From assembly GCA_009692205.1 (NCBI GenBank), contig SHZR01000014.1, positions 1 to 64,000 on the forward strand: a stretch of 64,000 nucleotides of DNA, written 5' to 3'. Positions 33,487 through 42,077 of the stretch are shown here, piece by piece (the first letter of the stretch is position 1; every line of letters starts with the position of its first letter). The stretch comes from Gemmatimonadota bacterium (lineage in GTDB: Bacteria; Gemmatimonadota; Gemmatimonadetes; Longimicrobiales; Gaopeijiaceae). The notes below the pieces were generated by a model, which saw only the letters and a program-made list of their open reading frames with translations, searched no databases and was not told the origin of the DNA. The translations under genes were made by a program, and so were the position numbers.

Positions 33487-35058
33487 GTGTCCGAAGCACT
33501 CGTCCAGGCACTCGTCACGATCGGTCTCGGTGCCCTCGCCGGAGGCGTGACGAACCAGGTCGCGATCTGGATGCTCTTCCATCCGTACGTGCCGCCGAAG
33601 CTCTTCGGTCGTTGGCGGATCGGCTTCCTGCAAGGGGCGATTCCCAAGAACCAGCCGCGGCTCGCTGCGGCCATCGGCAAGACGGTGGGGAGCCGCCTCC
33701 TGACCCCCGAAGACCTCACCGGGACGTTCGCCGAGCCCGAGTTCCGCGATGCGTTCGACCAGCGTCTGGCCCACGTGGTCGACCAGGTCTTGAACCGCGA
33801 GCGCGGCTCTCTGCGCTCCATGATCCCGGAGGCGCTGGCCCAGGACATCGACGCGCTCGTCGACGAGGCGCTCGACCGTGGGCTCGAGCAGCTGGAGCAG
33901 TACATGGCGTCGGAGCGGTTCGCAGAAGCGGTGCTTCAGCGCACCGACGCCTTGGTGCAGGCGGTCGCGGACGAGCCGATCGGGGGGGTGCTCACGCCCA
34001 CGCGCGGCGCCGCGATGAAAACGATGGTGCAGGAGTGGTTCCAGAACGCCGTCGAGAGCGAAGACTTCACGGCCGCCGTCGACGACTACCTCGATCGCGC
34101 CGCACGCAAGGTACTCACCCCCGGCAGGACTTTCGAGGAGATCCTGCCCCTGGGGCTGGTCGGGTCCGTCGAAAAGGCGATCGCGAGCTATTTGCCGCTC
34201 GCGGCAGAGCGACTGGGTGGACTGCTCGAGGACCCCAGAGCTCGGGCGCGCTTCGAGTCGCTGCTCCACGACCTCATGCACCGGCTCCTCGGCGACCTGA
34301 AGTTCCACCAGCGGGTCGTGGCGCGTCTCCTCATGACCGAGGACACCGTCGACAAAGTGCTCGACACGATCGAGACAGAGGGATCGGAGCGGCTGTCGGA
34401 GATCCTCCGCGACCCGGCCATCCAAGAGGCGATGGCGAGAGGGGTGAACGCCGCGATCGTGGACTTCCTCCGCCGCCCGGTGGCGAGCGTGCTCGGCGAC
34501 TCCCAGGACCCCAACGTCGTCGAGACGAAGAAGACGCTCTCGGGCTGGGTGGTGGGAATGGCGCGGGATCCGGCGACCCGAGAGTTCCTACTCGAGAAGG
34601 TGCACCAGGGACTCGAGAGAGCGGGGGCCAAGACGTGGGGAGAGCTGCTCGAGCGCGTTCCTCGGGAGCGCATCGCGGAGGCGCTGGTCGCTGCTGCGCG
34701 CAGCGACTCCGCGCGCAGAGGCATTCATGCCGGCGCGCGACAACTGGTCGGGCGGGTGCTGGAGCGACCCATCGGCACCCCCGCGCGGTGGTTACCGGAG
34801 GACGGAAGCTCGCGCCTGGAGACGGCGCTCGGCGACCCGATCTGGGAGTGGCTGCAGACGCAGGTTCCCGCGGTGGTCGAGCGCATCGACGTGGCGCGGA
34901 GAGTGGAGGAGAAGGTTCGCCACTTCCCGACCGAGCGCCTGGAAGAGATCGTGCGCCGCGTGACGGACCGCGAGTTGCGGCTCATCGTGAACCTGGGCTA
35001 CGTGCTCGGCGCGATGATCGGCGTCGTAACCGTCCTAGTGCAGTATCTGCTGACCTGA
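33487..35058 (+). CDS. DUF445 family membrane protein
   Basis: A 523-residue DUF445 protein from a GTG at 33487. An N-terminal helix (VTIGLGALAGGVTNQVAIWMLFHPY) contains the NxxAxxMLFxP motif of the family, and another helix closes the C-terminus (GYVLGAMIGVVTVLVQYLLT). Between them is a long alpha-helical region (about 60-480) rich in Glu/Arg, repeating a DUF445-typical pattern. Bacillus YheB is a relative; function unknown. End of a four-gene plus-strand run. Confidence 0.9.
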   Translation: MSEALVQALVTIGLGALAGGVTNQVAIWMLFHPYVPPKLFGRWRIGFLQGAIPKNQPRLAAAIGKTVGSRLLTPEDLTGTFAEPEFRDAFDQRLAHVVDQVLNRERGSLRSMIPEALAQDIDALVDEALDRGLEQLEQYMASERFAEAVLQRTDALVQAVADEPIGGVLTPTRGAAMKTMVQEWFQNAVESEDFTAAVDDYLDRAARKVLTPGRTFEEILPLGLVGSVEKAIASYLPLAAERLGGLLEDPRARARFESLLHDLMHRLLGDLKFHQRVVARLLMTEDTVDKVLDTIETEGSERLSEILRDPAIQEAMARGVNAAIVDFLRRPVASVLGDSQDPNVVETKKTLSGWVVGMARDPATREFLLEKVHQGLERAGAKTWGELLERVPRERIAEALVAAARSDSARRGIHAGARQLVGRVLERPIGTPARWLPEDGSSRLETALGDPIWEWLQTQVPAVVERIDVARRVEEKVRHFPTERLEEIVRRVTDRELRLIVNLGYVLGAMIGVVTVLVQYLLT

Positions 35059-35064
35059 GGCGGC

Positions 35065-35313
35065 CTAGCGGTCCTTCGGCGACTGTAGCCGGAAACCCCG
35101 CCCGGGGCGCGGAGCCCTCGCCTCGGCGTTCCGCGTGACCCAGCTCATCGGGGTGAAGACCCGCTTCACCGTCCGGCGGCGCCCCCCGCCGGCCTCCATG
35201 ACCTTATCGATCTCTTCGACGCTCTGCGTATAGCGGGCCGGGAGTCCCATCCAGACTCCCCACACGAGGGCGACCAGCGCGCCCCCGACCTTGAGGAGGA
35301 GGCCCGGCGTCAC
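35065..35313 (-). CDS. Small single-span membrane protein
   Basis: An 82-residue protein with one helix (LLLKVGGALVALVWGVWMGLP) followed by a basic cytoplasmic part: ARYTQSVEEIDKVMEAGGGRRRTVKRVFTP. The conserved-looking tail suggests a real gene, and relatives occur in Gemmatimonadota, but no function is known. It converges on the DUF445 gene with a 6-bp gap and follows another small membrane gene by 6 bp. Confidence 0.72.
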   Translation of the reverse strand: MTPGLLLKVGGALVALVWGVWMGLPARYTQSVEEIDKVMEAGGGRRRTVKRVFTPMSWVTRNAEARAPRPGRGFRLQSPKDR

Positions 35314-35319
35314 GTCAAC

Positions 35320-35550
35320 TCACTTCTGCTGTGTGGCCGTCTCGAAAACGAGCAGTCCGATGCCGATGGAGAGGATGATCGCGACGGCGTTCGTGCCCAC
35401 GCCTACCAACGCGACGACGGTCCAAAAGATCAGGTGCGTAAAGAGATAGCCGCCCGGAACGAGATCGCGCATCGGTCGCCGCGGTTGGAGTGAGACGTGT
35501 GGCTCAAGGAATATGCGGGGCGGCAGGGGCGGTGTCACCCCTCCGCTCAT
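35320..35550 (-). CDS. Small single/double-span membrane protein
   Basis: A 76-residue protein whose ATG overlaps the TerB stop by 4 bp (ATGA). The N-terminus is Pro/Arg-rich. One long hydrophobic region, LFTHLIFWTVVALVGVGTNAVAIILSIGIGLLVFE, is long enough for two helices. No family recognised. Translational coupling to terB and the following small gene suggests one transcript. Confidence 0.72.
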   Translation of the reverse strand: MSGGVTPPLPPRIFLEPHVSLQPRRPMRDLVPGGYLFTHLIFWTVVALVGVGTNAVAIILSIGIGLLVFETATQQK

Positions 35551-36017
35551 CGACCGGTCTCTGCGCCTCCCTCGGCGCGCTTCCTTGCCTCGGCGAGGTA
35601 CCCGGCCTCGAGCCTAAGGAGGTTGCAGATCTTGCGCATGAGGTAGTCCTCCCGGCCGGCGAGCTTTCCGTCCGAGTAGGCCAGCCCCCACATGATCTCT
35701 GCGAGGACCATTTTTTGCCCGATCGAGTAGTTCTCGGCGATGAGGTTCGTGAACTGCCAGAGGTCTACAGCCTGGGCACGCTCCTGCTCCGCGAGCACGA
35801 GGAGCTTCTGTGCCTCCGGGGCATCCACGCCGAACTGCCGCTGGACCGCGGCCTCGAGATGCTTGCGCTCGGCGTCCGTGAACTCATCGTCGGCGTGGGC
35901 GATCTCCATCAGGAGCGCGCACGCCGCGAGCCGAATGTCCTTCCGGGACGCCGTCGACTCTGTCTTCGCCGGAGGGTTCGTCGAAGATCTGAAGAAACTC
36001 TTGATCGCCTCGAGCAT
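35547..36017 (-). CDS. TerB-family protein
   Basis: A 156-residue all-helical TerB/DjlA-type domain. The metal-binding pattern is AACALLMEIAHADDEFTDAERKHL near residue 35, with Asp-Asp-Glu ligands, and its internal duplicate LAEIMWGLAYSDGKLAGREDYLM near residue 110. Named after tellurite resistance but generally a membrane-associated metal-binding module of stress systems. The neighbours are small membrane proteins that could be partners. Confidence 0.88.
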   Translation of the reverse strand: MLEAIKSFFRSSTNPPAKTESTASRKDIRLAACALLMEIAHADDEFTDAERKHLEAAVQRQFGVDAPEAQKLLVLAEQERAQAVDLWQFTNLIAENYSIGQKMVLAEIMWGLAYSDGKLAGREDYLMRKICNLLRLEAGYLAEARKRAEGGAETGR

Positions 36018-36070
36018 CGACGCCTCCGTCCAGGACAGGTTGCGGCGAATCTAGTCGCCGCAGCGGGAAC

Positions 36071-36322
36071 TCAGAAGTCGACGGAGCGCACCTTGGCGAT
36101 TCCGGCGCGGAGCGGCGCGAAGACCGCGACCGGAGGTGCACCCACCGCCTCGATCGGTATCGCACAGAGCTCACCGAAGACCGACGTGTGCTCTCGGCCC
36201 GCAGCGGTGCGGGCCGCCTCCACACGGGCATGGATCAGATCGTTCGCCGCTTGAGCGGACAGCGTCACTGGAACGAGGGACAGAGCCGACAGCAGCGCGG
36301 CAGCGCGGGCGACGAATCTCAT
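36071..36322 (-). CDS. Short exported protein, possibly the N-terminal remnant of a metallo-beta-lactamase-fold enzyme
   Basis: An 83-residue product with a signal peptide (RAAALLSALSLVPVTLSAQ). After it, AARTAAGREHTSVFGELCAIP resembles the short pre-domain with a conserved LC(x)xP found ahead of the MBL fold in Gemmatimonadota. The next segment quickly ends without the HxHxDH motif. It could be a truncated gene or an independent small protein. It stands alone between terB and the macro-domain gene. Confidence 0.55.
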   Translation of the reverse strand: MRFVARAAALLSALSLVPVTLSAQAANDLIHARVEAARTAAGREHTSVFGELCAIPIEAVGAPPVAVFAPLRAGIAKVRSVDF

Positions 36323-36428
36323 CGAACTGCTCCTCCGGGCGGGGTCAGCGATCTCAATCGCTGGTGGACACCATAGGTCGTGGCCGACGCACTGGCCAGC
36401 GACCTCGGCACCCCTGGATGCCACACCC

Positions 36429-36954
36429 TCAGTTGCGGGGCGAACTCCGGGTCCGCGACATCTCCTCGACGAGCCCCTCGAACAGACGCACCTCGAAGTC
36501 GGATGCCACCACGATCGTCAGTTCCAGGGGCACGGCGCCCTCGTCGAGATGGTTGAATGAGGATCTCCACCAGGGCCCGCGCGGATTCCTCCGGCTCGAC
36601 GGTCCCGACCGTGAGGCCGAGCGGCGGGAGGGCGAGCGAGGCGAGACCCCAGTCGGTCGCGCGGCGGAGGCCGTTCCGGAGCGCACGCTGCACGGACAGA
36701 GTCGTCTGCGGCTCCTCCTCGGACATGACCACGACGTGAATCAAGAAGCTCGCTGCCAGTCGGCCCGAGGGGGTCAGGACTGCGCCACCGATGGGCAGAG
36801 TGCCGAGCCTGGCCAGGCGAGCCTTGAGATCCTCCCCCGCTGCCAAGCCGATGTCGCGCGAGGCAGCACTCACCGGAGCGAGGTCGGATCGGACGGGGCG
36901 CACCAGGGCATCGACCACCTGCGCCGCCAGGTCCCCCACGACGACGCGGATCAC
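36429..36954 (-). pseudogene. Macro-domain protein with a +1 frameshift
   Basis: A GTG at 36954 overlaps the TPR stop by 4 bp (GTGA). The frame reads a macro (ADP-ribose-binding-type) domain: IRVVVGDLAAQVVDALVRPV, then LPIGGAVLTPSGRLAASFLIHVVV, SVQRALRNGL and LASLALPPLG. Near residue 134 it shifts. Removing one base from the gg at 36551-36552 restores IQHLDEGAVPLELTIVVAS and DFEVRLFEGLVEEM, the expected C-terminus, which ends at 36429. The insertion is not in a long homopolymer. The protein is inactive as read, unless the sequence is in error. Confidence 0.75.
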
Positions 36955-37871
36955 GGGCTTTGCAGCCGCCTGGCGCGGCGGTACATCTCGGCGGCCTCCT
37001 CGGGCATGTGCTTGCAGTCGTACAGGCGCCCGAGAGTATAGGCCGGCTTGGGGTCGTCGGGCAGGAGCTCGGCGGCGCGCTCCATCGCCTGAGTCGCCTC
37101 GTCGTATCGCCCGAGCCGGTTGAGCGACTCCCCGCGGTAGTAGAAGGCGAGTCCGTTGTCCCGGTCTCGCGCGCACACCCAGCGCAGCTCGGTCTCGGCC
37201 TGCGCGTACATCCCGCGACGGAAGTAGAGGATCCCGATCGAGAGGTGGACCCGCAGGTCGTCGGGGTCGACCCGCTGTGCGCGTCGCAGCATTCCCTCCG
37301 CATCTTCGTACCGCGCCAAGGACGTGAGCGTCGACGCGAGGTTCGTGAGCACCTCCACGTTGTCGGGCTCGATGCGCACGGCAGCCTCCAAGTGGTCACG
37401 TGCGGCATCGAACTGCTTCAGCCCGTCGAACAGAACGCCGAGGTTGTTACGCGCCTTCAGGTTCGACGGGTTCACCGTGAGGATGCCGAGGTAGAGCTGG
37501 ATCGCCTCGTGAATCCGGCCCCGCTCGACGAGCGATCGGGCGCGCGTCAGCGGCTCGCCGGCGGGCCTCGCTCCCGCGGCGGCGTGATCGCGCGCGGATT
37601 CGTGGGAGTCGCGTCCCGACGCCTCTTCCGCGGGAGCGGACGGACGCGAAGACGCAGAAGCGGAGGCCGCGGGCTCCGGTCGCACGGCCGGCTCCGGCAC
37701 GGCGTCCTGCGACGGCTCGCTTCGCTCGGCAGAAGTCGGTTCGGGCTCGGTCGCGCTCTCCGTCGAGTCTGCGTCGGAGGCGAACTCCCGCGGAGACATC
37801 GCCTCACTCAGGAGTTCGCCCTGAAGCGGCTCCACCTCCAACGCCCGCTTCTTACGACGACGCCTTCCCAT
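36951..37871 (-). CDS. Tetratricopeptide-repeat protein with a low-complexity head
   Basis: A 306-residue protein. Residues 1-10 are basic (MGRRRRKKRA), then about 80 residues are Glu/Pro/Ser/Ala-rich and disordered. From about residue 108 six TPR units follow (for example IHEAIQLYLGILTVNPSNLKARNNLGVLF, FDAARDHLEAAVRIEPDN). A scaffold role is likely; partner unknown. The ATG shares a base with the CutA stop, and its own stop overlaps the macro gene, so it is coupled on both sides. Confidence 0.9.
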   Translation of the reverse strand: MGRRRRKKRALEVEPLQGELLSEAMSPREFASDADSTESATEPEPTSAERSEPSQDAVPEPAVRPEPAASASASSRPSAPAEEASGRDSHESARDHAAAGARPAGEPLTRARSLVERGRIHEAIQLYLGILTVNPSNLKARNNLGVLFDGLKQFDAARDHLEAAVRIEPDNVEVLTNLASTLTSLARYEDAEGMLRRAQRVDPDDLRVHLSIGILYFRRGMYAQAETELRWVCARDRDNGLAFYYRGESLNRLGRYDEATQAMERAAELLPDDPKPAYTLGRLYDCKHMPEEAAEMYRRARRLQSP

Positions 37872-38212
37872 CAGGAGACCCGGCCGATCTCGGCGCGCAC
37901 CCAGTCCAGATAGGGCTCGTGCCCCGCGCACACATCGAGGGCGATCACCTCGGGTACCTCGTATGGGTGCAGTTCGACCACGCGTCGGCTTAGAGCGCCT
38001 ACGCTCTCGGTCGTCGTCTTGAGGATCACCAGGACTTCCGACTCGTGCGCGATCGAGCCCTTCCAACGGAAGATCGACCGCACCCCGGGCACCACGTTGG
38101 CACACGCGGCCAGCCGCTCTTCGACCAGCGTCTCCGCGATCCGCTCCGCGACCTCCTCGTTCGGCGCCGTCGTGAGCACGGCTACGACGTTCGAGCCCTC
38201 GGCGTCGCTCAT
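37871..38212 (-). CDS. cutA: CutA-type divalent-ion tolerance protein
   Basis: A 113-residue CutA with VVAVLTTAPNEEVAERIAETLVEERLAACANVVPGVRSIFRWKG and ILKTTTESVGALSRRVVELHPYEVPEVIAL, the trimeric ferredoxin-like fold. Linked to copper tolerance in E. coli but widespread and of unclear role. The ATG overlaps the acyl-CoA synthetase stop (ATGA), and its stop overlaps the TPR start. Confidence 0.93.
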   Translation of the reverse strand: MSDAEGSNVVAVLTTAPNEEVAERIAETLVEERLAACANVVPGVRSIFRWKGSIAHESEVLVILKTTTESVGALSRRVVELHPYEVPEVIALDVCAGHEPYLDWVRAEIGRVS

Positions 38213-40050
38213 TGCTTGGTGTCGGCCGCTTCCTCGGCGTACAGCCGATCGATCACGGCGGCCAGACGCTCCTGAACCACGCGTCGCTTCACCTTCAGGC
38301 TTGGGGTGAGGAAGCCGTTCTCGACCGTCAGGTCGTGCGCGAGCAGCGCGATCTTCTTGGGCCGCTCGAAGGACGCGAGATCGCCGAGCGTGCCCAGCAC
38401 CTCCGACTCGACGTACTCGACCACCTTCGGGTTCGAAACCAACTCTTCCCTGCTCGACCAGGCGATCCCCTGCGAGCGGGCCCACTCCTCAACAGCGCGG
38501 AACGCCGGCACGACGAGGAGACTGCAGTACCTCCGCCGGTCTCCGACCATGACGACCTGCTCGACCAACGGATGCGTCTTCAGCCGATTCTCGATCGGCT
38601 GGGGCGCCACGTACTTTCCTCCGGAGGTCTTGATCAAATCCTTCTTGCGATCCGTGATGGTGAGGAAGCCGTCCGCGTCGATCACGCCGATGTCCCCCGT
38701 CGCGAGCCAGCCGTCTGCGCTAAGGCACTCGGCAGTCGCCTCGGGGCGGTTGAAGTAGCCCTTCATCACCTGGGGGCCGTGCGCGAAGATCTCGCCATCC
38801 GCCGCGATACGAATCTGGGTGCCGGGCACCGGCTTCCCCACCGTGCCGATGCGCAGGTTCTCGAACGTATTCACGTTGGTGACCGGACTCGACTCGGTGA
38901 GGCCGTACCCCTCGAGGATGGTCAGCCCGATCGAGTAGAAGAAGCGGTTCAGCGTGGGTGAGAGGGGCCCGCCGCCGCTCACGAAGAAGCGGATCCGTCC
39001 GCCCACGGCGTTCTTGACCTTGGAGAAAACGAGCCGATCCGCTATCCCGTACTGGAGCGCGAGCGCCCCTCCCGGCTGCTGCCCCGCGAGCCGCAGGTCC
39101 GCGACGCGGTCCGCGACGCGCACCGCCCAGCCGATGAGGATCTTCTTGAGCCCGCGCGCCTCCATCACCCCGTTGTAGATCTTCTCGTAGATCCGCGGAA
39201 CGGACGCCACGACCGTCGGACGGACGGTCTTGATGTCGGCGATCAACGTCTCGACCGAGCGCGGATACGCGATCTGGCATCCCACCCAGAAGAACACGTA
39301 GTCGACCATCCTCTGCAGGATGTGCGACAGGGGGAGGAAGCTCACGGTGGTGTCCGTGTCGTCGATCGGAAACACGCTCGAGCACGCACGCACGTTTGAG
39401 GCGACGTTGTTGTGCGTGAGCATGACCCCCTTCGGCTCGCCAGTCGTTCCCGACGTGTAGAGGAGCGTAGCCAGGTCGTCGGGCCGTGCGCTCAGCGCGG
39501 AACGCCGGAACTCGGCGTCTGACCAGCCGTCGGCACGCGCCTTGCCCTCCTCGAGGAAGTCTTTCCAGGAGATCAGGCGTTTCGATGCGTCTGTCGGCGC
39601 GTCGAACGACACCACGTCGAGAGTGAGCCCGCGCTCACTCGCTGCCGCGAGCGCCTTCTCCGCCTGCTCGGGAGTGGAGGCGAACACGAGCTTGGCGCCG
39701 GAGTCCTGGAGCAGGTACCCGACCTGGGGCGCCGTGAGCGTGGTGTACACGGGCACGTCCAGAACACCGGCGCATAGGCAGCCGTAGTCCGCGAGCGCCC
39801 ACTCGGGGCGGTTCTCCGACAGGATCGCCACACGTTCGCCTCGGGCGATGCCACGCGCCGCGAGGCTGGCGACGACGCGCTTCACGAGCTGGAGTGTCTG
39901 CTCGTGCGAGACATCCACGATCTCGGTCTCGGACCGAACGCGCCGGAACGCGACCTTACCCGCATGACGGTCGATGGCATCGAAGAACAGTTCGACGAGC
40001 GTGGACTGCGGAACCGGCAGGTCGTTGGCCGCGTAGGTTACGCTCGACAC
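38209..40050 (-). CDS. Long-chain acyl-CoA synthetase (AMP-forming)
   Basis: A 613-residue enzyme from a GTG at 40050, preceded by GGAGGA at 5-6 nt. The AMP-binding motif is LLYTSGTTGEPKGVMLTHNN near residue 190, followed by SFLPLSHILQRMVDY. LEGYGLTESSPVTNVNT is the A5-type motif, with GWLATGDIG, then DRKKDLIKTSGGKYVAPQPIEN. This is the FACS/long-chain class. It activates fatty acids to acyl-CoA for beta-oxidation or lipid synthesis. Embedded in a run of overlapping genes between an OsmC protein and CutA. Confidence 0.95.
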   Translation of the reverse strand: MSSVTYAANDLPVPQSTLVELFFDAIDRHAGKVAFRRVRSETEIVDVSHEQTLQLVKRVVASLAARGIARGERVAILSENRPEWALADYGCLCAGVLDVPVYTTLTAPQVGYLLQDSGAKLVFASTPEQAEKALAAASERGLTLDVVSFDAPTDASKRLISWKDFLEEGKARADGWSDAEFRRSALSARPDDLATLLYTSGTTGEPKGVMLTHNNVASNVRACSSVFPIDDTDTTVSFLPLSHILQRMVDYVFFWVGCQIAYPRSVETLIADIKTVRPTVVASVPRIYEKIYNGVMEARGLKKILIGWAVRVADRVADLRLAGQQPGGALALQYGIADRLVFSKVKNAVGGRIRFFVSGGGPLSPTLNRFFYSIGLTILEGYGLTESSPVTNVNTFENLRIGTVGKPVPGTQIRIAADGEIFAHGPQVMKGYFNRPEATAECLSADGWLATGDIGVIDADGFLTITDRKKDLIKTSGGKYVAPQPIENRLKTHPLVEQVVMVGDRRRYCSLLVVPAFRAVEEWARSQGIAWSSREELVSNPKVVEYVESEVLGTLGDLASFERPKKIALLAHDLTVENGFLTPSLKVKRRVVQERLAAVIDRLYAEEAADTKQ

Positions 40051-40067
40051 TTCCGTCCTCCGGGCGG

Positions 40068-40487
40068 CTAGAGCCGCCGCACCCGAATGTCGATCTCGAT
40101 GCTGGGATCGAGCGAGTGGAGGACGCTGCAGTACTTGTCGCGCGAGAGGTCGATCGCGTGCTGCAGCCGCTTGTCGTGCTCCTCCAGCGGGCCGCGCACC
40201 TCGTACGTGAGCTGGATCTTCTCGAAGCGCCGCGGCGCCGTCTCCGCGCGCTCGCCGACCGCCTCCACCTCCAGGGACTCGATGGGGACGCGCGACTTCT
40301 CGAGGATCATCTTCACGTCGATCGCCATGCACCCCGCGAGCGCGAACAGCAGATAGTGCGTCGACGATAGGCCCTCTTTCGCGTCGCTGTCGAGCGTTGC
40401 CACCGGCCCTCCGTCCGGTCCGCCGCGGAAGACGAGCCCCTCCCCCGACCAACGGAGGCGAACCTGCCGAACGTTCGAGGGAACCAT
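40068..40487 (-). CDS. OsmC-family protein
   Basis: A 139-residue OsmC/Ohr fold. The two reactive cysteines lie in LFALAGCMAID near residue 54 and in KYCSVLHSL near residue 122, the spacing found in YhfA-like members. These reduce organic hydroperoxides with a lipoyl or thiol partner. The ATG shares a base with the upstream TPR stop (TGATG). Probably co-transcribed with the acyl-CoA synthetase, perhaps protecting its lipids. Confidence 0.9.
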   Translation of the reverse strand: MVPSNVRQVRLRWSGEGLVFRGGPDGGPVATLDSDAKEGLSSTHYLLFALAGCMAIDVKMILEKSRVPIESLEVEAVGERAETAPRRFEKIQLTYEVRGPLEEHDKRLQHAIDLSRDKYCSVLHSLDPSIEIDIRVRRL

Positions 40488-40927
40488 CAGAGCGGCGGCT
40501 CGGTCGAGGAGTCGTACATCTCCCCACGAAGCTGTGCGAGCGTCGAGCGCGCGTGCTCGACGTGCGGCCCCGCGTCGGCCCCGCGGGGTGGGTGGGCAAG
40601 GAACGCCTCGAGATGCGGGATCGCCTCTTCGGAGCGCTCGCCCCGCATGAGAATGAACGCGAGCCCGTAGTGCGCGCCCGACGCCACGGGGTCCTTTTGG
40701 AGCACATGGCGGTACGTCTTGGCGGCCTCTTCCGTCATGCCGATGCGCGTATAGCACATCGCGATCTCCTGCAGCACGATGACGTCCCCGGGAGATGCCT
40801 TGAGAGCCAGGCGGAACGACGTCAGCGCCTCGTGGAACTTCCCGGCCGTGAAGAGATCCTTGCCCTCTTGGTAGTAATCGACCGGCTTCGGGCTGTCGTT
40901 GCCGAGTAGCTTCTTCCAGAACGCCAT
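40487..40927 (-). CDS. Short TPR protein
   Basis: A 146-residue protein with three to four TPR-like units (FTAGKFHEALTSFRLALKASPGD, AAKTYRHVLQKDPVASGAHYGLAF, AIPHLEAFLAHPP). It begins MAFWKKLLGNDSPKP, an amphipathic start. No signal peptide. First gene of the run that continues through OsmC, acyl-CoA synthetase, CutA, TPR and macro domain. Confidence 0.87.
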   Translation of the reverse strand: MAFWKKLLGNDSPKPVDYYQEGKDLFTAGKFHEALTSFRLALKASPGDVIVLQEIAMCYTRIGMTEEAAKTYRHVLQKDPVASGAHYGLAFILMRGERSEEAIPHLEAFLAHPPRGADAGPHVEHARSTLAQLRGEMYDSSTEPPL

Positions 40928-41027
40928 TCGATCGCTCGGGTCGGGCCTGAAAAAGCCGCGGAGGGAGCGCGCGGGCGGCCCTCGCGCGTCCGCCAAGGTA
41001 GACGGACGCGGGGGGACCACGCAACGC

Positions 41028-41657
41028 TCAACTTCTTGCTGCGACGATTGTTTCCGCGTCGGCGGCGATGACGTTCAGACCCTCGCTTTCGAGCCGCTCA
41101 CGAGCTTCGGCGAACGCGTGAACGACGACCGCTCGCCCGCGTGGCGCGACCACCCTCGCGGCCTCGGCCAGCCACCCCGTCCCGAGACGTCCGTCGAGGG
41201 CAACCCCGCGGAGGCTCGAGGGGAAGAACGGCAGCCCCGGCGCCGCCGCGAGACGGCTGACTCGCTCCTGCTCTGGCCACTGCCTCAGATCCGGATCGAT
41301 CGCAACGACGTGCATTTCGGGAAGGGCGCGCGCCACCTCCGCGGCCGCGCGCGCCGGCTCCCCCACGAGCGCAACCGTGCCCGGCCCGCCCACGATGCCG
41401 AGGAGCGCCAACAACCTGGCGGCACCATCACCGTCGGTCGCACCCGGCGCCCCCGCGAGCCCCGGCCCGATCTCGCCGCGCGGTGGGGCGCGCAGGTCTC
41501 CGAATCCCGCCGCGATGAGAAACGCGTCACGGCAGTTCGGGCAGCCCAGCACTCCTTCGTGGACGACTCGGTCCTCGAGACGGTGCGCCAGCAGGATCAA
41601 CCCGAACGGCGGCCCACAACGTGGACAGGTGAGCCGGTCGGTCAGAAGGAGGTGCAT
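41028..41657 (-). CDS. Trm112-like zinc-ribbon protein with methyltransferase-like C-terminal part
   Basis: A 209-residue protein. Residues 1-50 form a four-Cys Trm112-type ribbon (LTCPRCG, then GVLGCPNCRDAFLI). The rest, from about residue 75, reads like a degenerate Rossmann methyltransferase: GTVALVGEPARAAAEVA, MHVVAIDPDLRQW and AEAARVVAPRGRAVVVHAF. The glycine loop GxGxG is poor. It may be a SAM-binding protein with lost activity or an RNA-binding partner. Last gene of the pterin operon, 24 bp after queD. Confidence 0.78.
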   Translation of the reverse strand: MHLLLTDRLTCPRCGPPFGLILLAHRLEDRVVHEGVLGCPNCRDAFLIAAGFGDLRAPPRGEIGPGLAGAPGATDGDGAARLLALLGIVGGPGTVALVGEPARAAAEVARALPEMHVVAIDPDLRQWPEQERVSRLAAAPGLPFFPSSLRGVALDGRLGTGWLAEAARVVAPRGRAVVVHAFAEARERLESEGLNVIAADAETIVAARS

Positions 41658-41681
41658 GCTACGCGCGAAGTGGCGCGCAAT

Positions 41682-42077
41682 TCACCGGTGAGCGGTCGGG
41701 CCATACTGCGCCCACTGCGTGGGGGACTCCCAGACGCGCGCGTACAGGAGGCCGGAAGCGGCCGGCTCGGGCAGGCTCCTCCGCATCTCCTCGAAGAAGT
41801 AGCGGGCCTGGTTCTCGGCGCTCGTCTCCACGCCTGCGAACTGCGGGAGCTCGTTCAGGTTCTCATGGTCGAGCCCATCTGCGAGCGCCCTGAGCGCCGA
41901 CTTCAGGTCGGCGAAGTCGAACGCGATACCAGACTCGTCGAGCTCAGTGAGCTGCACGACCGCCTCCACGACGTACCGATGGCCGTGGAGCTTGGCGCAC
42001 TTGCCCTTGTAGTTGCGCAAGAAATGCGCGGCGTCATAGTGCGCCTGCGCGCTTACCGTGTAGGCGTATCCGCTCAT
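41682..42077 (-). CDS. queD: QueD-type 6-carboxytetrahydropterin synthase
   Basis: A 131-residue PTPS-fold enzyme. The active-site pattern is C-x3-HGH (CAKLHGHRY), which typifies QueD of the queuosine pathway. The zinc His is in YDAAHFL, with HENLNELP and a Glu late in the chain. It turns dihydroneopterin triphosphate into CPH4, the precursor of preQ0. The start overlaps the SDR stop by 4 bp (ATGA). No queE or queC is in the window. Confidence 0.9.
   Translation of the reverse strand: MSGYAYTVSAQAHYDAAHFLRNYKGKCAKLHGHRYVVEAVVQLTELDESGIAFDFADLKSALRALADGLDHENLNELPQFAGVETSAENQARYFFEEMRRSLPEPAASGLLYARVWESPTQWAQYGPTAHR

Noticed and set aside
38209-40707. Extended N-terminus of the acyl-CoA synthetase to 40707
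   Set aside because: The extra ~220 codons are out-of-frame reading of the OsmC gene; the GTG at 40050 has a good ribosome-binding site.
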